This document shows, piece by piece, positions 44,547 through 55,747 of a stretch of DNA of 64,000 bases. Origin of the DNA: Dipteris shenzhenensis (lineage: Eukaryota; Polypodiophyta; Polypodiopsida; Gleicheniales); NCBI GenBank assembly GCA_047967505.1, contig CM106540.1; one strand, given 5' to 3'. The notes below the pieces were generated by a model. It was not told the origin of the DNA. It did not search any database and saw nothing but the letters and a program-made list of their open reading frames with translations. Position 1 is the stretch's first letter. Each line of letters begins with the position of its first letter. Made by a program: the position numbers and the translations under genes.

Positions 44547-45074
44547 CTATCCAATGCCCATCAATACACGACAATACTCAAACCGCTGACTAGGTAGACT
44601 CTTCATCAGCATATCTGCAGGGTTATCATCTGTATGAACCTTGACAAGCTCTATGCGCTTGTCCTCAAGTACCTCCCTGATGAAATGGTACTTGACCTCA
44701 ATGTGTTTGGTCTTTGCATGAAAGACCGGATTCCATGCTAGCTGAATAGCACTCATGGAATCACTATACAATTTCAGTACACCTGTATGAATCCCCAAAT
44801 CTCCCACTAGCCGATCAAGCCATATAGCCTCCTTGCAACCCTCTGTGGCTACAACATACTCAGCCTCTGTGGTAGACAAAGCAACGCAGTTCTGTGCACA
44901 AGACATCCACGACACTGCACCACCTGCAAAGCTGAACAAATAACCAGAAGTGGATCTCCTACTATCCACATGCCCTGCATAGTCTGAATCTGTGTACCCA
45001 AGTACACGCATGTCTCCTCTACCAAAGCAGATGCACATCTCCTTGGTACCCTTCATGTACCTCCCATGATGCAC
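44547..45074 (-). pseudogene. Copia RNase H
   Basis: RNase H domain at the C-terminus of pol: VLGYTDSDYAGHVDSRRSTS (first catalytic Asp), ALSTTEAEYVVATEGCKEAI (catalytic Glu), LYSDSMSAIQLAWNPVFHAK, and KVHTDDNPADMLMKSLP near the end. All catalytic acidic residues are present. A frameshift at about 45065 separates it from RT (AVKCIM against RYMKGTKEMC). It ends at 44547, about 55 bp before the 3' LTR. Confidence 0.93.
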
Positions 45075-46329
45075 TTAACTGCCTCCCAATGCCTCTTTCC
45101 TGGATTAGCCATATACCGGCTAACAACTCCCACTGCAAATGCAATGTCTGGTCTAGTAGCTATCATAGCATACATAAGACTCCCAACCGCTGATGCATAA
45201 GGAACCTTGGCCATCATGGCCCTCTCCTCATCTGATTTGGGACTATCTGTATGACTCAGTTTCACATATGGAGGCAATGGAGTACTCACTGTCTTCCCCC
45301 CCTCCATATTGAAATGCTGCAATACTTTTGTAACATACTCTTTTTGTGAAAGCCAAAGGAGTTTCCTACTCCGATCACACGTGATGCGCATACCAAGAAT
45401 ATGACCTGCAAGTCCCAAATCCTTCATATCAAAGGCCTCATGCAACTTGGCCTTTAATGCATCTAGCTCATAAGTATTCTTGCTAGCCAATAGCATATCA
45501 TCCACATATAGTGCCAAGATTATCAGGCTATTATCCTTAGCCCTTTTAGTGTAGAGGTAGTGATCAATTTCACTCCTTCTAAAACCCTGGGACCGAATGA
45601 AAGCATCAAACTTCTGATACCATTCTCTAGGCGCTTGCTTAAGACCATAGAGACTCTTCTTCAGCTTGCAAACTAAATGTTCTTTGCCCTTTTCTTCAAA
45701 GCCTTCTGGCTACACCATGTAAATTTCCTCATGCAAATCCCCATGCAAGAAAGCTGTCTTGACATCCACAGCTGCATAAGCTCCATATCCTCTGCTGCCA
45801 CTAGTCCAAGCATGCATCTAAGTGTGGTCATCTTCACAACCGGAGAGAATATCTCATCAAAGTCCACACCCTTCTCTTGCTTGAACCCTTTAGCGACCAA
45901 ACGGGCCTTGTACCTAGGCACATCATCACCTGTGACCTTCATTTTGTAGACCCATTTACATGGCAATGCTTTCTTTCCATCTGGCAAAGAAACCAAGTCC
46001 CAAGTCTTATTCTTCATAAGTGAACTCATCTCTGATTGCATAGCATACTCCCACTTGCGTTGATCCTCGCGCATCATAGCCTCTCTGTAGCAAGAAGGCT
46101 CCCCGCAATCAGTAAGCATCACATAGTCTACCCCTGAAACAAACCTATCAGGCGGTCTAGACACTCTAGATGATCTTCTCAAGGGCATTTCAGCTTGCTG
46201 TCCCACCTGCATATCAGCCACATTTGGCTCATCATTTCCAGCAATAGATGATCCATCATCTTCCCTTGATTGTATACCTGTGGGAGTACTTGGTGGTACC
46301 ATTTCTTGCACATTTGGTGCATGGACAGC
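45053..46329 (-). pseudogene. Copia reverse transcriptase, with stops and frameshifts
   Basis: From 46311 the frame carries the acidic linker and RT start (WKLVSL-type segment KNKTWDLVSLPDGKKALPCK, then YKARLVAKGFKQEKGVDFDE). A frameshift near 45773 and a TAG near 45714 (MV-stop-PEGFEEKG) break the fingers. The frame 45053-45517 then gives MALYVDDMLLASKNTYELDA with the catalytic YVDD, and ATRPDIAFAVGVVSRYMANP. The family match is excellent, so the breaks are recent lesions. Confidence 0.93.
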
Positions 46330-47667
46330 TTACTGTCTATCAACATATGCAGGTGGATTCACATCCTGGAAAGTGATTCTCCTCATTTCGACATCCCTCA
46401 TGGGTGCCTTATGCATCTTCTTCTCACTCAAGACTACATCATGGCTATGTATGATCTTCTTTGCTTCTGGATCCCAGAGACGATAGTCCATCTCTCCACT
46501 TTCACCATAACCCAGAAAGATGCATTTCCTAGACTTAGGATCTAGCTTCTTTCGAAGCTCGTTTGGCACATGTGCATATGGCTCACACCCGAATATACGC
46601 AAATGAGAGTAAGAGGGCTTCTTGCCACTCCATGCCTCTTCAAGAATACCACCATCCAAACTCTTACTAGGTGATCTATTGATCACATGCACTGCAGTCT
46701 TCATTGCCTCAGCCCAAAAACCACCAGAAAGACTTGCATTGGAAAGCATGCATTGCAACCTTTCTTGAATGGTATGGTTCATCTTTTCTGCAATTGGATT
46801 TTGCTCTGGAGTACGAGGGGATTTGAGCTCCCTCTTAATCCCACGTGTATCACAGAAATGCTGAAAGTCATGAGAGAGATACTCTCCACCATTGTCAGTC
46901 CGTAGGCATTTAAGCGTTCTACCTGACTGATTCTCAACCAAGGCCAGCCATTTCTGAAATACCTGGAACACATCACTCTTTCGAGCTATAGCATAAGCCC
47001 ACACTTTCCTAGTTGCATCATCAATGAATGTCACATAGTATTCAGCCCCGCCTAATGATCGTGTAGGCATGGGACCACATATGTCTGAATGCACCAAATC
47101 AAGCTTTTCAAACTCTTTCTTTCCCCTTCTTTTATGGGATGATTTAGTCTGCTTCCCATAGAGACAGTGCTCACAAAATTCAAAATCAGAGAAACTCAAA
47201 TGCGGTACATAACCTAAACGGTATAAGAGTTTCATTCCATTCTGGCTCATGTGCCCCAACTTGCAATGCCACAAAGAAGTGCTTGGCTGCTCGGTTATTG
47301 CAACAACATGATCAAATACCCCTGATACATGTAAGGGATACAAAGTCCCACACTTGGCACCCCTTGCCAAAAGCATAGAGCCCTTCTGAATTTTCCAACT
47401 CTGAAAGCCAAAAGTGGTGTGAAAACCAGCATCACCTAGTTGACCCACTGAAATAAGACTCTTGGTCAACTTAGGCACATGTCTCACATGTTTCAAAATA
47501 AATGCAGACCCATTTGCAAAAGAAAACTTTATGTCACCTACTCCCACTATGTCACATGCATAGTCATTTCCAAGATGCACACAACCTGTCTTTCCACTGT
47601 CATAAGTGGAGAACCATTCCCTATGGGGAGTAACATGGAATGAAGCACCAGAATCCAAAATCCAATC
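46330..47667 (-). pseudogene. Copia protease and integrase
   Basis: In one frame: protease active site WILDSGASFHVTPHREW directly after the TAG; pre-integrase zinc domain LWHCKLGHMSQNG with FCEHCLYGKQ (HHCC); integrase core with LVHSDICGPM, CLRTDNGGEYLSHDF and PEQNPIAEKMNHTIQERLQC (D, D, E); then the C-terminal region RIFGCEPYAHVPNELRKKLD and FLGYGESGEMDYRLW. It ends at an in-frame TAA (46330-46332), beyond which the same frame continues into RT. A single point change would explain that stop. Confidence 0.95.
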
Positions 47668-48615
47668 CTAGAAATATGCATCATCTGAAGTGGTAAGCAA
47701 CTCTGCAGATAAACTAGACATGAAGAGAACGTCATTGTCACTATCATGTGTGACGGCACTGATCTCCTCGATCTTCACTTTTCCTTTGTCCTCCCTTGGA
47801 CTCTCTTCCTTTTGATTTGCACCCCAATTTGCATTCTTTTTCTTATCCTTTTGCTCTCTTTTCAGCTTGTAGCAATCCTTTTTCATATTGCCCTTCTTGC
47901 CACAGTGGTAACACTCAATGTTCCGTGCCCTGGATTTGCTACGAGACTTCCCTCTTTCTTGGGACTTCCCCCTGAACTGTGATCTACCCCTTTGCACATT
48001 TAAGGCTGCATCCTGCTTGTTGCCATCCATAGACTTCCGTCTAATCTCCTCGACCAACAAGCTACCCACAACATCATCAAATTTCAGTACTCCACCAGGT
48101 GCAGAGTTACTGACAGCTATACGGAAGGTATCCCATAAGGATGGCAATGAACATAAGAGAAATATTGCCTTAGTCTCCGCATCAAAATTCATCTTTTGAG
48201 CCTGAAGCTGGCTGAAAATAATATTGAATTCATTCAAGTGAGAAGCAATGGAGACCCCTTCCTTCATCTGCAGCTCAAACAACCTCTTCATGAGGTAAAC
48301 TTTATTACAGGCAGTTTCCTTTACATAAGTGGCACACAGTTTCTTCCACAAATCTTCCGTAGTCTGCTCATTTACTACTGTGAAATAAACTGACTCTGTA
48401 AGATGAAGTCTAATAGTAGATTTTGCTAATGCATCCAACTCATTCCAATCATCCTCACACATATTTGCAGGCTTAGCTTCAATCCCTGCCAAGGGTTTAA
48501 TCTGCTTCTTTTGAATAAGCACATCCCTTATTTGTTCTTTCCACAAAGAAAAGTTTGTCCCATCAAACTTTTTAATGCTAAAAAACTCCTTTTCAGACAT
48601 GGAAGAGGATGCCAT
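47668..48615 (-). CDS. Copia gag
   Basis: An intact 315-codon gag. It starts MASSSMSEKEFFSIKKFDGT and NFSLWKEQIRDVLIQK, has the UBN2 core (WKKLCATYVKETACNKVYLM, then KEGVSIASHLNEFN), and an Arg/Ser-rich stretch (RGKSQERGKSRSKSRAR). One CCHC knuckle follows: CYHCGKKGNMKKDC, where Asn replaces the usual His. A single TAG at 47668-47670 separates it in frame from the protease. The knuckle His loss and the TAG both argue for a dead copy, though gag itself could be translated. Confidence 0.93.
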   Translation of the reverse strand: MASSSMSEKEFFSIKKFDGTNFSLWKEQIRDVLIQKKQIKPLAGIEAKPANMCEDDWNELDALAKSTIRLHLTESVYFTVVNEQTTEDLWKKLCATYVKETACNKVYLMKRLFELQMKEGVSIASHLNEFNIIFSQLQAQKMNFDAETKAIFLLCSLPSLWDTFRIAVSNSAPGGVLKFDDVVGSLLVEEIRRKSMDGNKQDAALNVQRGRSQFRGKSQERGKSRSKSRARNIECYHCGKKGNMKKDCYKLKREQKDKKKNANWGANQKEESPREDKGKVKIEEISAVTHDSDNDVLFMSSLSAELLTTSDDAYF

Positions 48616-50062
48616 GATGCAAATGAAGCAAAAATCCCAAATGCTAGTACCTACAAGAGAGAATCACACCAAATACCAGGTGCACCCAAATGTGTATGCC
48701 ACAATAGAGTGAAATATCACCAAAACTCATGTCTCAAAGCATCTGACTCATGTGCATATACTATGCATCCATATGAGCAAATCTGGCCCAAAAGAAAATG
48801 CCAACTGCAATGGCAATCCAAAATGCCAATAAGTGCCAAATGACTCAAGCATAAACACCGTCCACTGGCATATGCATTAATAATATCTCATCCAAGAGAG
48901 CATAGCACTATTAGTGCATCACCTGCAATGTGTCAAAGCTGTCCCTCAGCATAAAATAGCATCCATGTGCAAAGCGTCCATAAAAATAGCATCCCACAAG
49001 GCAATTTGGGCCTATCAACGCATCCAATAAGAACCGCAATGCATCCAAATGGCCTATAAATCATCCACTGCAACCCAATGCACACCACAAATGAGCGCAC
49101 ACTGCTCAAACTGCAATCAGAGTGATCTGCATAAGGTATGCTCAAGAAATCATAGTCTCACAGTAATGACCGCTACTGAAAATAGAACCTGAGATGCCTC
49201 AAAACATGGGCGCCATTGCATAATCGGACTCAGCAAGAAAATCTGCAAATATCTTTCTTCTGCCGGAACTCGAAAATCCCAACCGATGAGTGAGAAATGG
49301 GAGTCAACACTTATCCACTGCCATGTGGCATAAATCTAAGGTTTCAAAACCTTATAATGAAAAATGCATAACAGAGAGATGAAATCGAATTCACAGAGAT
49401 CTATAACTCTGAAAATCCTCCACCGAATGGCGTAAGAACTGACAGGTAGGGGTTTTTGGGCGTCCGAAATGCGATGGGACAGATGGTTTCGGAAATCGTG
49501 GTCTCAATCACTGGGTCTAACACACGGACTGAAAAACGTTTTTGGAAACAGAGCTGTTTGTAAACTCCACCGGAGTGCGAATGATGAGTAACATAGAAGT
49601 TTTAGGACCTCCTGAGTCCACCGGAACTGACAGATCTGCAAATGGTTGCTCCAAACTTGAGTTCCAACACCCGAGCAGAAAAACGCAGAAACTGACACAA
49701 TGAGTCAGAATTCCAATAAAATGATCCCAGATTCAAGAAGGTGTTTCCAAGCTTCTGAAGTGAAGTGGACACCAAAAGCAAGCAATAGTTGCCTCTACAA
49801 GTCAATACGGAGTCTCTGTCATTGAACGGAACAGGGAAAAGCTCAAAAAATGACTTTTTCTTTGAAAACACTTAACATGCTCTCAAAACCACTTCGCAAA
49901 ACCAAAGTGACTTTTCCAAAGGTTCCTCCAAGGTCTCTACACGCTCGGATGCAAGTAAAGTCACCCACAAAGCTTCCCACAGAGCTTCTCCTTCCTCCCA
50001 CAGAGCTGCTGAGCTTCAAGCATTCACGCACGCTCAGCTAGATCTCGGTCTCTGATACCAGT
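48616..50062 (-). other. Copia 5' leader and PBS
   Basis: A 1.4 kb untranslated leader between the 5' LTR and gag. PBS at 50050-50060 (CTCTGATACCA on the + strand). Short ORFs only. Confidence 0.75.
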
Positions 50063-50233
50063 TGAGAGTGCTCTCAACGGAAGCAAGAACGGAAGAGGGA
50101 GAGAGAGAAACAGAGAGCCACACAAGTTTTGGTGGGTGCAGAACCACCCTAATCTTCTTTTTCATTCATTTATATATGTGTTTGAGTATTGTACATAATC
50201 GGGGTAAAGGCACAGTGACCTTTAACCCCCACA
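50063..50233 (-). repeat. 5' LTR of the Copia element
   Basis: 171 bp, TATA box (- strand) at 50169-50176, followed by ATAGC. Confidence 0.95.
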
Positions 50234-50238
50234 ATAGC

Positions 50239-51660
50239 TAGATCAAGAACCTTACATATAATAATTTTTAAAATGTTAAAATTCTGTGTATATTTATTTT
50301 TGCAAATTTTTTGCAAGTGCAACTTGGAAAAACTACTTCTTATTTATTGAAAAATAAAAAGATAACACTTGAGGAAAAATATTGAAGCAAGAATTAGAAG
50401 TGTACATGTGCCAAATATATAGAAATAGGAAGACCTTGTATTTGATGGCCATGTACATCTATGGTATCTTCAAAGATGTATTCTTTTGGGATTAATTTTC
50501 ATAGCGTCCCTATATATGAATAGGAAACACCCTAAGTGACATTTTGGTAGATGCAATTTTTGGTTATACCACTCAAAAAGTTGCAAATGCTATTGATCTT
50601 GCGTGAAAGACTAGTGTTAAAGAGATGATGCAATAGTAGTTTGCAAACCCTTATTAGACATGTGATGGTATGGCAATTAAGATCCATTATGGAAGAAGGG
50701 GGGGGGGGAGACCCACTATGGAAGGAAAAAAAGGGCTAATTGGCTACGTATATGTGGAAAGAATGCCTTTCATCATTCCCAATGATAGGCTATTTAACGT
50801 AAAGGAAAGAATCATAGCATTCTTACCAAAAAAGACACAACATTCATGATCCTTTTGAAGGCCAACAATGATGAGTTTTTTGTTATTTCAAGGGAGTATA
50901 GTTAAAGGAGAAGAGAGACTTAAGTATAGTCCTTGCATCATCATGTACTACACTATAGGGAGATGTGAGAATATGACATGATTTAACTCACTCATATGTT
51001 CAAGTGGAGGCCTCATCTTGACCTCAACTTTGCAACAATTGCTAATATGATATTCATGGCATCAAAATGAAGAAAATATATTCATTAAAAAAAAAGGAGT
51101 CACACAAAAAGTTTTGAGCCAATATTTGGCAACATTTTAAGCTCTTGATGCATTTACAAATATTTTAATACATGTGAGGAGATAGATAAAGAAGCACTAT
51201 GTCCTAATACTTGAATAAAGCTAGGCGCAATTTGCAAGTTATTGCTTACCAACTCATGCATTCACACATGGAACCATTTTTAAACATCAACCATTAAAAA
51301 TAGAATTGTTGAATGAAAGATAGGGGGAACACATGCAAGACAGAGTATGTCAATAATTTACATGACTTGACAATGCAAATAATGTTTAAAGAGAGAATAT
51401 ATAGGTTAAAACTTCAATTTACATGGAAATTTTATCAAGATTCCATCAATACACATTCTTTTGTGCATGCTTCCTTGTGCATGATGGGAGATCAATAGCT
51501 TCTACAATATATGAGGATTCTTAGTTTTTAATGAGTCTCATTCTTAGTGGCCATCATAATTCATTATGAAAAGATTGCAATACAACAAAATGGGAGAATG
51601 TATCCACAAATCTTTGGATTAGTTGTGTATATGTAGATGCACAAGTAGGCGTATGTGTGC
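50239..51660. other. No gene seen
   Basis: AT-rich unclassified sequence with a G-run at 50699-50708. No motif recognised. Confidence 0.4.
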
Positions 51661-51671
51661 GCGCGCGAGCG

Positions 51672-51715
<44 letters not shown>
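51661..51715. repeat. (GA)n microsatellite
   Basis: GCGCGCGAGCGAGC, then about 20 GA units. Confidence 0.97.
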
Positions 51716-51717
<2 letters not shown>

Positions 51718-52779
51718 ATTATTTGTGAATTGGGGAAGCAATGTGAAAAATTAAAATAGAAGAGTATGGTACCCTTAGAATAGAAGAGTATGGGAAAGGG
51801 GCCAAGCCACACGACAACAAAAGCACTGGGACACTAGTCTTTCAAAAGTGTTCATAGAGCACTCCCTAAAAGGAAGTGTTAACAAATAAAAGAAAAATTA
51901 GGGTCTTTACACATTGAGGCTCCACCTGCCATAGACACTCCTGAAAACCAATGGGAATAAATTAAACCTATGGCAAGCACTTAGGGCTTTACACAGCCCA
52001 CCACACTCTCCTCCTTACGTCTTGCTTGGTTGCCAAAATTTGCCGATCCATGGGGCAATTATTGCAACCAATGGGTTAAAATTTTAATGCATTTATGGGC
52101 GGGCAGTGTATAGGCAAAGGCTTTGCCTAGGACCACATGCCCGTCCCATTTTTTATGTGCACTAACTTTGGGTGGCTTTGGGCGGTCTCTAAAGACCTTT
52201 AAAATCATGAGATGTTTGTGCCTTTCTTTGCCAGGTCTTATTGAAGATTCACACTTCTAAGAAGGGAAATTGGGAATATGAATTTTATAAACTCTTTGAT
52301 TTTATGTGATTGTTCCAACTTTCTCCATCCTCCATCTTTTTCTCTTCTCTCTCTCCCCCCCCCTCTCTCTCTTTCTCTCTCTTCTCTCAACTTTCATTCA
52401 CTCTCTTCCCCCTTTTCGGTACACCATCTCCACACACATCGAAATTCATCTTCTTTTTCACTTTTTGTATTTCGGGGAGGCCTTATGAAGGATTGAATAT
52501 CATTCACCTTGTTCCGCTTTTTAGTATTTAACTCTAGAAAAAATTCAAATTTTCTAGAGTTGGGGGGACATAGTACACCTCATCTTTAAAAAAATGGATT
52601 TTTGAAGTTAGACTTCCGAGCTTCCTTACTCTTGGCAACTCATTTGTTTCAGAGCATGGGGGGAGAGAGAAAGATACAATGAGCTGAATAGGCTGCTGTT
52701 TTTTTTTTGTGAGGAGGCCTCAAAGGGACAAAGTTTCACGTGGGAGTGGGCGATGCAACAGAGTCGAGCTCATGAGTGA
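51716..52779. other. AHK5-like upstream region, no gene
   Basis: No coding motif. A CT-rich tract lies at 52335-52415 (ctctctctccccccccctct and more). It lies 1.3-2.3 kb upstream of the AHK5-like start codon and could hold distal promoter elements. Confidence 0.4.
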
Positions 52780-53025
52780 GAGAAAGAGAGAGAGAGAGAG
52801 AGAGACGTAACAATGGGAAACACAATCAAAGGAGGAAATGGCTGCTGTTATTTCTGAGGCTCTATCCATAGCTTTTGAGAGAGAGAGAGAGAGAGAGAGT
52901 ATTTGTGAGGCGCTGTTGTGTGTGTGTATGTGTGTGTGTGAGATTGGGAGAATTTTGGAAACACGATCACAGAAGGAAATTGTTTATGCTGTTGTTGTTA
53001 GACTCTATCCATAGCTTTTTTGTGT

Positions 53026-53060
<35 letters not shown>

Positions 53061-53150
53061 AGACACACACACACACACACAAAAGATTGTTTGTGAGGCT
53101 CTATCCATAGCTTTTGAGAGAGGGAGAGAGAGAGAGACATAATTCTGGAA
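52780..53150. repeat. Compound GA/TG/CA repeat array upstream of AHK5-like
   Basis: At least three imperfect units share GGAAACAC(A/G)AT, GCTGTTGTT-like and CTCTATCCATAGCTTTT blocks. Each is followed by a GA tract (52784-52804, 52878-52899, 53031-53056, 53117-53136), with TG and CA tracts between. The array ends about 0.9 kb before the AHK5-like start codon. Confidence 0.9.
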
Positions 53151-53769
53151 ACACGATTAAAGGAGGACATTGTCTGTGCTGTTGTTTGTGAGGCTCTTAC
53201 TTTACCAGTGTGGGAATATGCAACTCTCTCATTGAGACTCATCGTTCAGAGAGGAGAGGAGAGATCAGAGCAACTCTATTCAGAGCTCAGAGCAAGCCAT
53301 ATAGTAGCGAGATGAACACCTTACTGGCACACAATCAATCGTCCTCCCATTCACATTCTGCATTTCATTACACCAGCATCTTTCCAATCAACTCACTCTG
53401 CATGTGCTATCAACCCAGCTTCATGCTCAATAGATTTCTAATTGTTGCAGTCCACCTCCGAAATTGGGCGGTCGCGAGGACCTTCTCAAGCGCCTACCAC
53501 ACGATTGTATTTTAGCGTCAATGAAGAAACAGTAGACGTAAAACTGTTCGTTCGTTCTTTCATGTTCTTGTCGATCCGTTCCGTGTAGAGAATCATCATG
53601 GAGGTTGCTTTTTGGAATTCTTTTCCCTGAAGCGGAAAGCTTCATGGGTATACTGGAAAGCAATAAGACAAAGAGCTCCAATCTCTATCAGCCCTTTCGC
53701 CCGATCCAAGGCAAAAACAGCTGAGGACGAATTATCGACCGCCAGGGCCTCGAGAAGCAGCCCGTTGGA

Positions 53770-54063
53770 GTGACACAGCTTACTTATGGGGTCACGTTAT
53801 TCCTCGCACTATTGCATATGCGTGGGATTCAGAGTTCCCGGTCTAGGAAATGCAGTCCAGCTTTCTTGATCTGCAAAATTTTGGAAGTTCTCAGCTTTTT
53901 GGATCGCCAAAATTTAAGTTGTTCATTGAGGGAGTTCGTTTTTACTGAGTCCAAGCCATCGATTGGGGAGCTACACGCATATAAAGCTAAATGGCGTCCT
54001 GCTCTCAAACAGTTGTATGTTGTTCGTCAGCGTCTTGGGCATAGACTTAGGCGCAGCAGTTAA
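53770..54063 (+). promoter_or_regulatory. Upstream ORF ending at the AHK5-like start
   Basis: A 97-codon + strand ORF whose TAA (54061-54063) ends one base before the ATG at 54065. If it lies in the 5' leader it would be expected to limit initiation at the main ATG. I see no sign that its peptide is conserved, and a 5' UTR intron could remove it. Confidence 0.35.
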
Positions 54064-54064
54064 G

Positions 54065-54685
54065 ATGGAAGTGGAAACAATGCCCTCTATGTGGCCAACG
54101 CATCTGCCTAGAAAGGCTGAGACAAATTATACGGTTAGCCAAATTGACTCAGACAATGGACTATTTGAAGAGGCTAATGCAGCCCCATTAGATGGTCATC
54201 CAATGATTGACAAAGAGCGGCTTGTGGAGCTAGTTAGATCTAGTCAGAAGGGCCTAGGACAGCTCACTAGTCTGGCAAAGCAGTGGAAGATTACGCAAGT
54301 TAATGCTTTTCACCACCTGCAGAAAGAATTGCATGATCTAACCCACGAACGACTAGAATCATGCCTGAAGCATCAGGAGGTGCTGCAGAACTTTGAGAAG
54401 GATGATACATATGGTATCGCAATACTGGAGCACGAAGTCAACGAAAGCAAGAGTTTGGATAGAGAAAGTGAGTCCATAGAGCTCTGGAAAGGCCGTGCCA
54501 TGTATTTGAATCAACTTTTGTCGGAGAGCTTACAAAGGGAACAAATACTGGTGACGAGACTTCGAGAGACTACATGCACACACTCAAAGACACAAATTTT
54601 AGAACAATTAAAGCAACAGCTGTTAAGAGCTGACAACGTCTTGCATTCAATTCTGAAAAATGGTCCCGTAGCCATTGCTCATCAG
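54065..54685 (+). CDS. AHK5: AHK5-like hybrid histidine kinase, exon 1
   Basis: N-terminal exon of a plant cytosolic hybrid histidine kinase of the AHK5/CKI2 type. AHK5 is a two-component sensor in stomatal hydrogen-peroxide and ethylene responses and root growth. The start at 54065 gives MEVETMPSMWPTHLPRKAET, aligning with the MDVEVLSSMWPE region of Arabidopsis AHK5; the frame stays open upstream to a Met at 53963. The 207 residues include SSQKGLGQLTSLAKQWKITQ, a predicted coiled coil, then IELWKGRAMYLNQLLSESLQ and ADNVLHSILKNGPVAIAHQ, the start of the PAS domain. It ends in CAG|GTAGTC, phase 0, as in the homologue as I recall it. The alignment is from memory of the family, but three independent blocks match. 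Confidence 0.88.
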
Positions 54686-55194
54686 GTAGTCCTTGTAGCC
54701 TCCTTTACTTTGATACTGTGGAAACACAAGTTGACTCTTTATTTTAGAATGTATGCACAAAAATAAGTGATTGATGTAAGTTAGGATTCTCTTTTAAGAC
54801 GTCAAATGAATACTAAGCTGAACTGCAAAAGGAAAAATTTTACAGTAACTCTTTGCCTACAAAAGGCTATCTGTGGTAAAAAAGATAGTGCAGCCTCTTT
54901 ATTTGGATAGAGGGCTAAAGTGGTTTTGAAAAATGAACGAGGTGAAATATTTAATTTATGTTGACCAAAGTTTTGCACAATCCAAGTGTAGATACAGGCG
55001 GTTTTGTTTTCCTTGTACATACCAAGGCATCCACTATGTACAGTTATCTATAGTAGATAATGTTCGTCGTTCCTTCTAAACAGCTTTGTTGAAGTGACGA
55101 AAACACATAGCTTTTAGTTTAGCTCACCCTCCAACGTTGACATGTGGTCAACACATGGTCATCATGTGGCACATGGTTGGCATGTAACTGCTTG

Positions 55195-55342
55195 AGAGTG
55201 TCTCTATATCTGCAACACACATGTTTGATGAGCACGTAAAGTAAAGAAGTTTGTAACTCCACCCCCAACCCCACTGTGTGAGCTCCTGGGCTATTCTATC
55301 AGTGTTCCACTGTGTGTATACCTTCTGTTGTGATTTCTAACA
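55195..55342 (+). repeat. LTR fragment in AHK5-like intron 1
   Basis: The opposite-strand copy of the LTR family at 1687 and 4651. It shares CACATGTTTGATGAGCAC, TGTGTGAGCTCCTGGGCTAT and the end TTTCTAACA. No PBS follows, so it is a solo or truncated LTR sitting 0.4 kb before exon 2. Confidence 0.75.
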
Positions 55343-55747
55343 ACCACCTTCATTGCGATCAATGGGAAATAAGTACCAGTGGTCGCTGGTAGTAGGGAAA
55401 GAGTGGTAGGTAGTAAGGAGCAAAAGACATGCCAAGGTAGGCGGTGCTGCAATTGGGATTTGAGTAGGAGCAATGGGAAGTAGTATTGGAGTAGAAGCAG
55501 TAGCAAAGCTAGAAGAGAATAGAGGAGTACACACTAGACTAGAACTCACACTAGAACATACTAGAACACACCAAACTGACTCAACTTGGCTTCATATTCT
55601 AACACCTTGTTAATTCTTCATTGATTTTGAAAGTAGTAAGGTAGTGGTGTTACATTCTGCTTGCTGTCCCTGTCCCAGATCCTTCTATCTTAAAAATTAT
55701 GGCATGCTTCAAATTAATTTAGTTTTTCCTTTTTGTTTGGTTGCTAG

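Larger units (their letters stand above)
44323..50233 (-). mobile_element. Full-length Copia retrotransposon, young but disabled
   Basis: A 5.9 kb element with 171-bp LTRs at 44323-44493 and 50063-50233 that differ at 3 positions (about 98%). The ends are TG...CA. The flanks ATAGT and ATAGC match at 4 of 5 bases, consistent with a target duplication. PBS TGGTATCAGAG (- strand) lies beside the 5' LTR; the purine tract GTGGGAGGT precedes the 3' LTR. A 1.45 kb leader separates the LTR from gag. Gag-PR-INT-RT-RH follow in Copia order. In-frame stops at 47668, 46330 and near 45714, and frameshifts near 45773 and 45065, prevent a full polyprotein. Confidence 0.95.

Noticed and set aside
52278-52531. 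Three overlapping Ser/Leu/Pro-rich ORFs
   Set aside because: Products of a CT-rich tract read in three frames.
53963-54064. 34-codon N-terminal extension of the AHK5-like frame
   Set aside because: The homologue aligns from MEVETMPSMWP (54065), so the extension is probably leader sequence that happens to be open.
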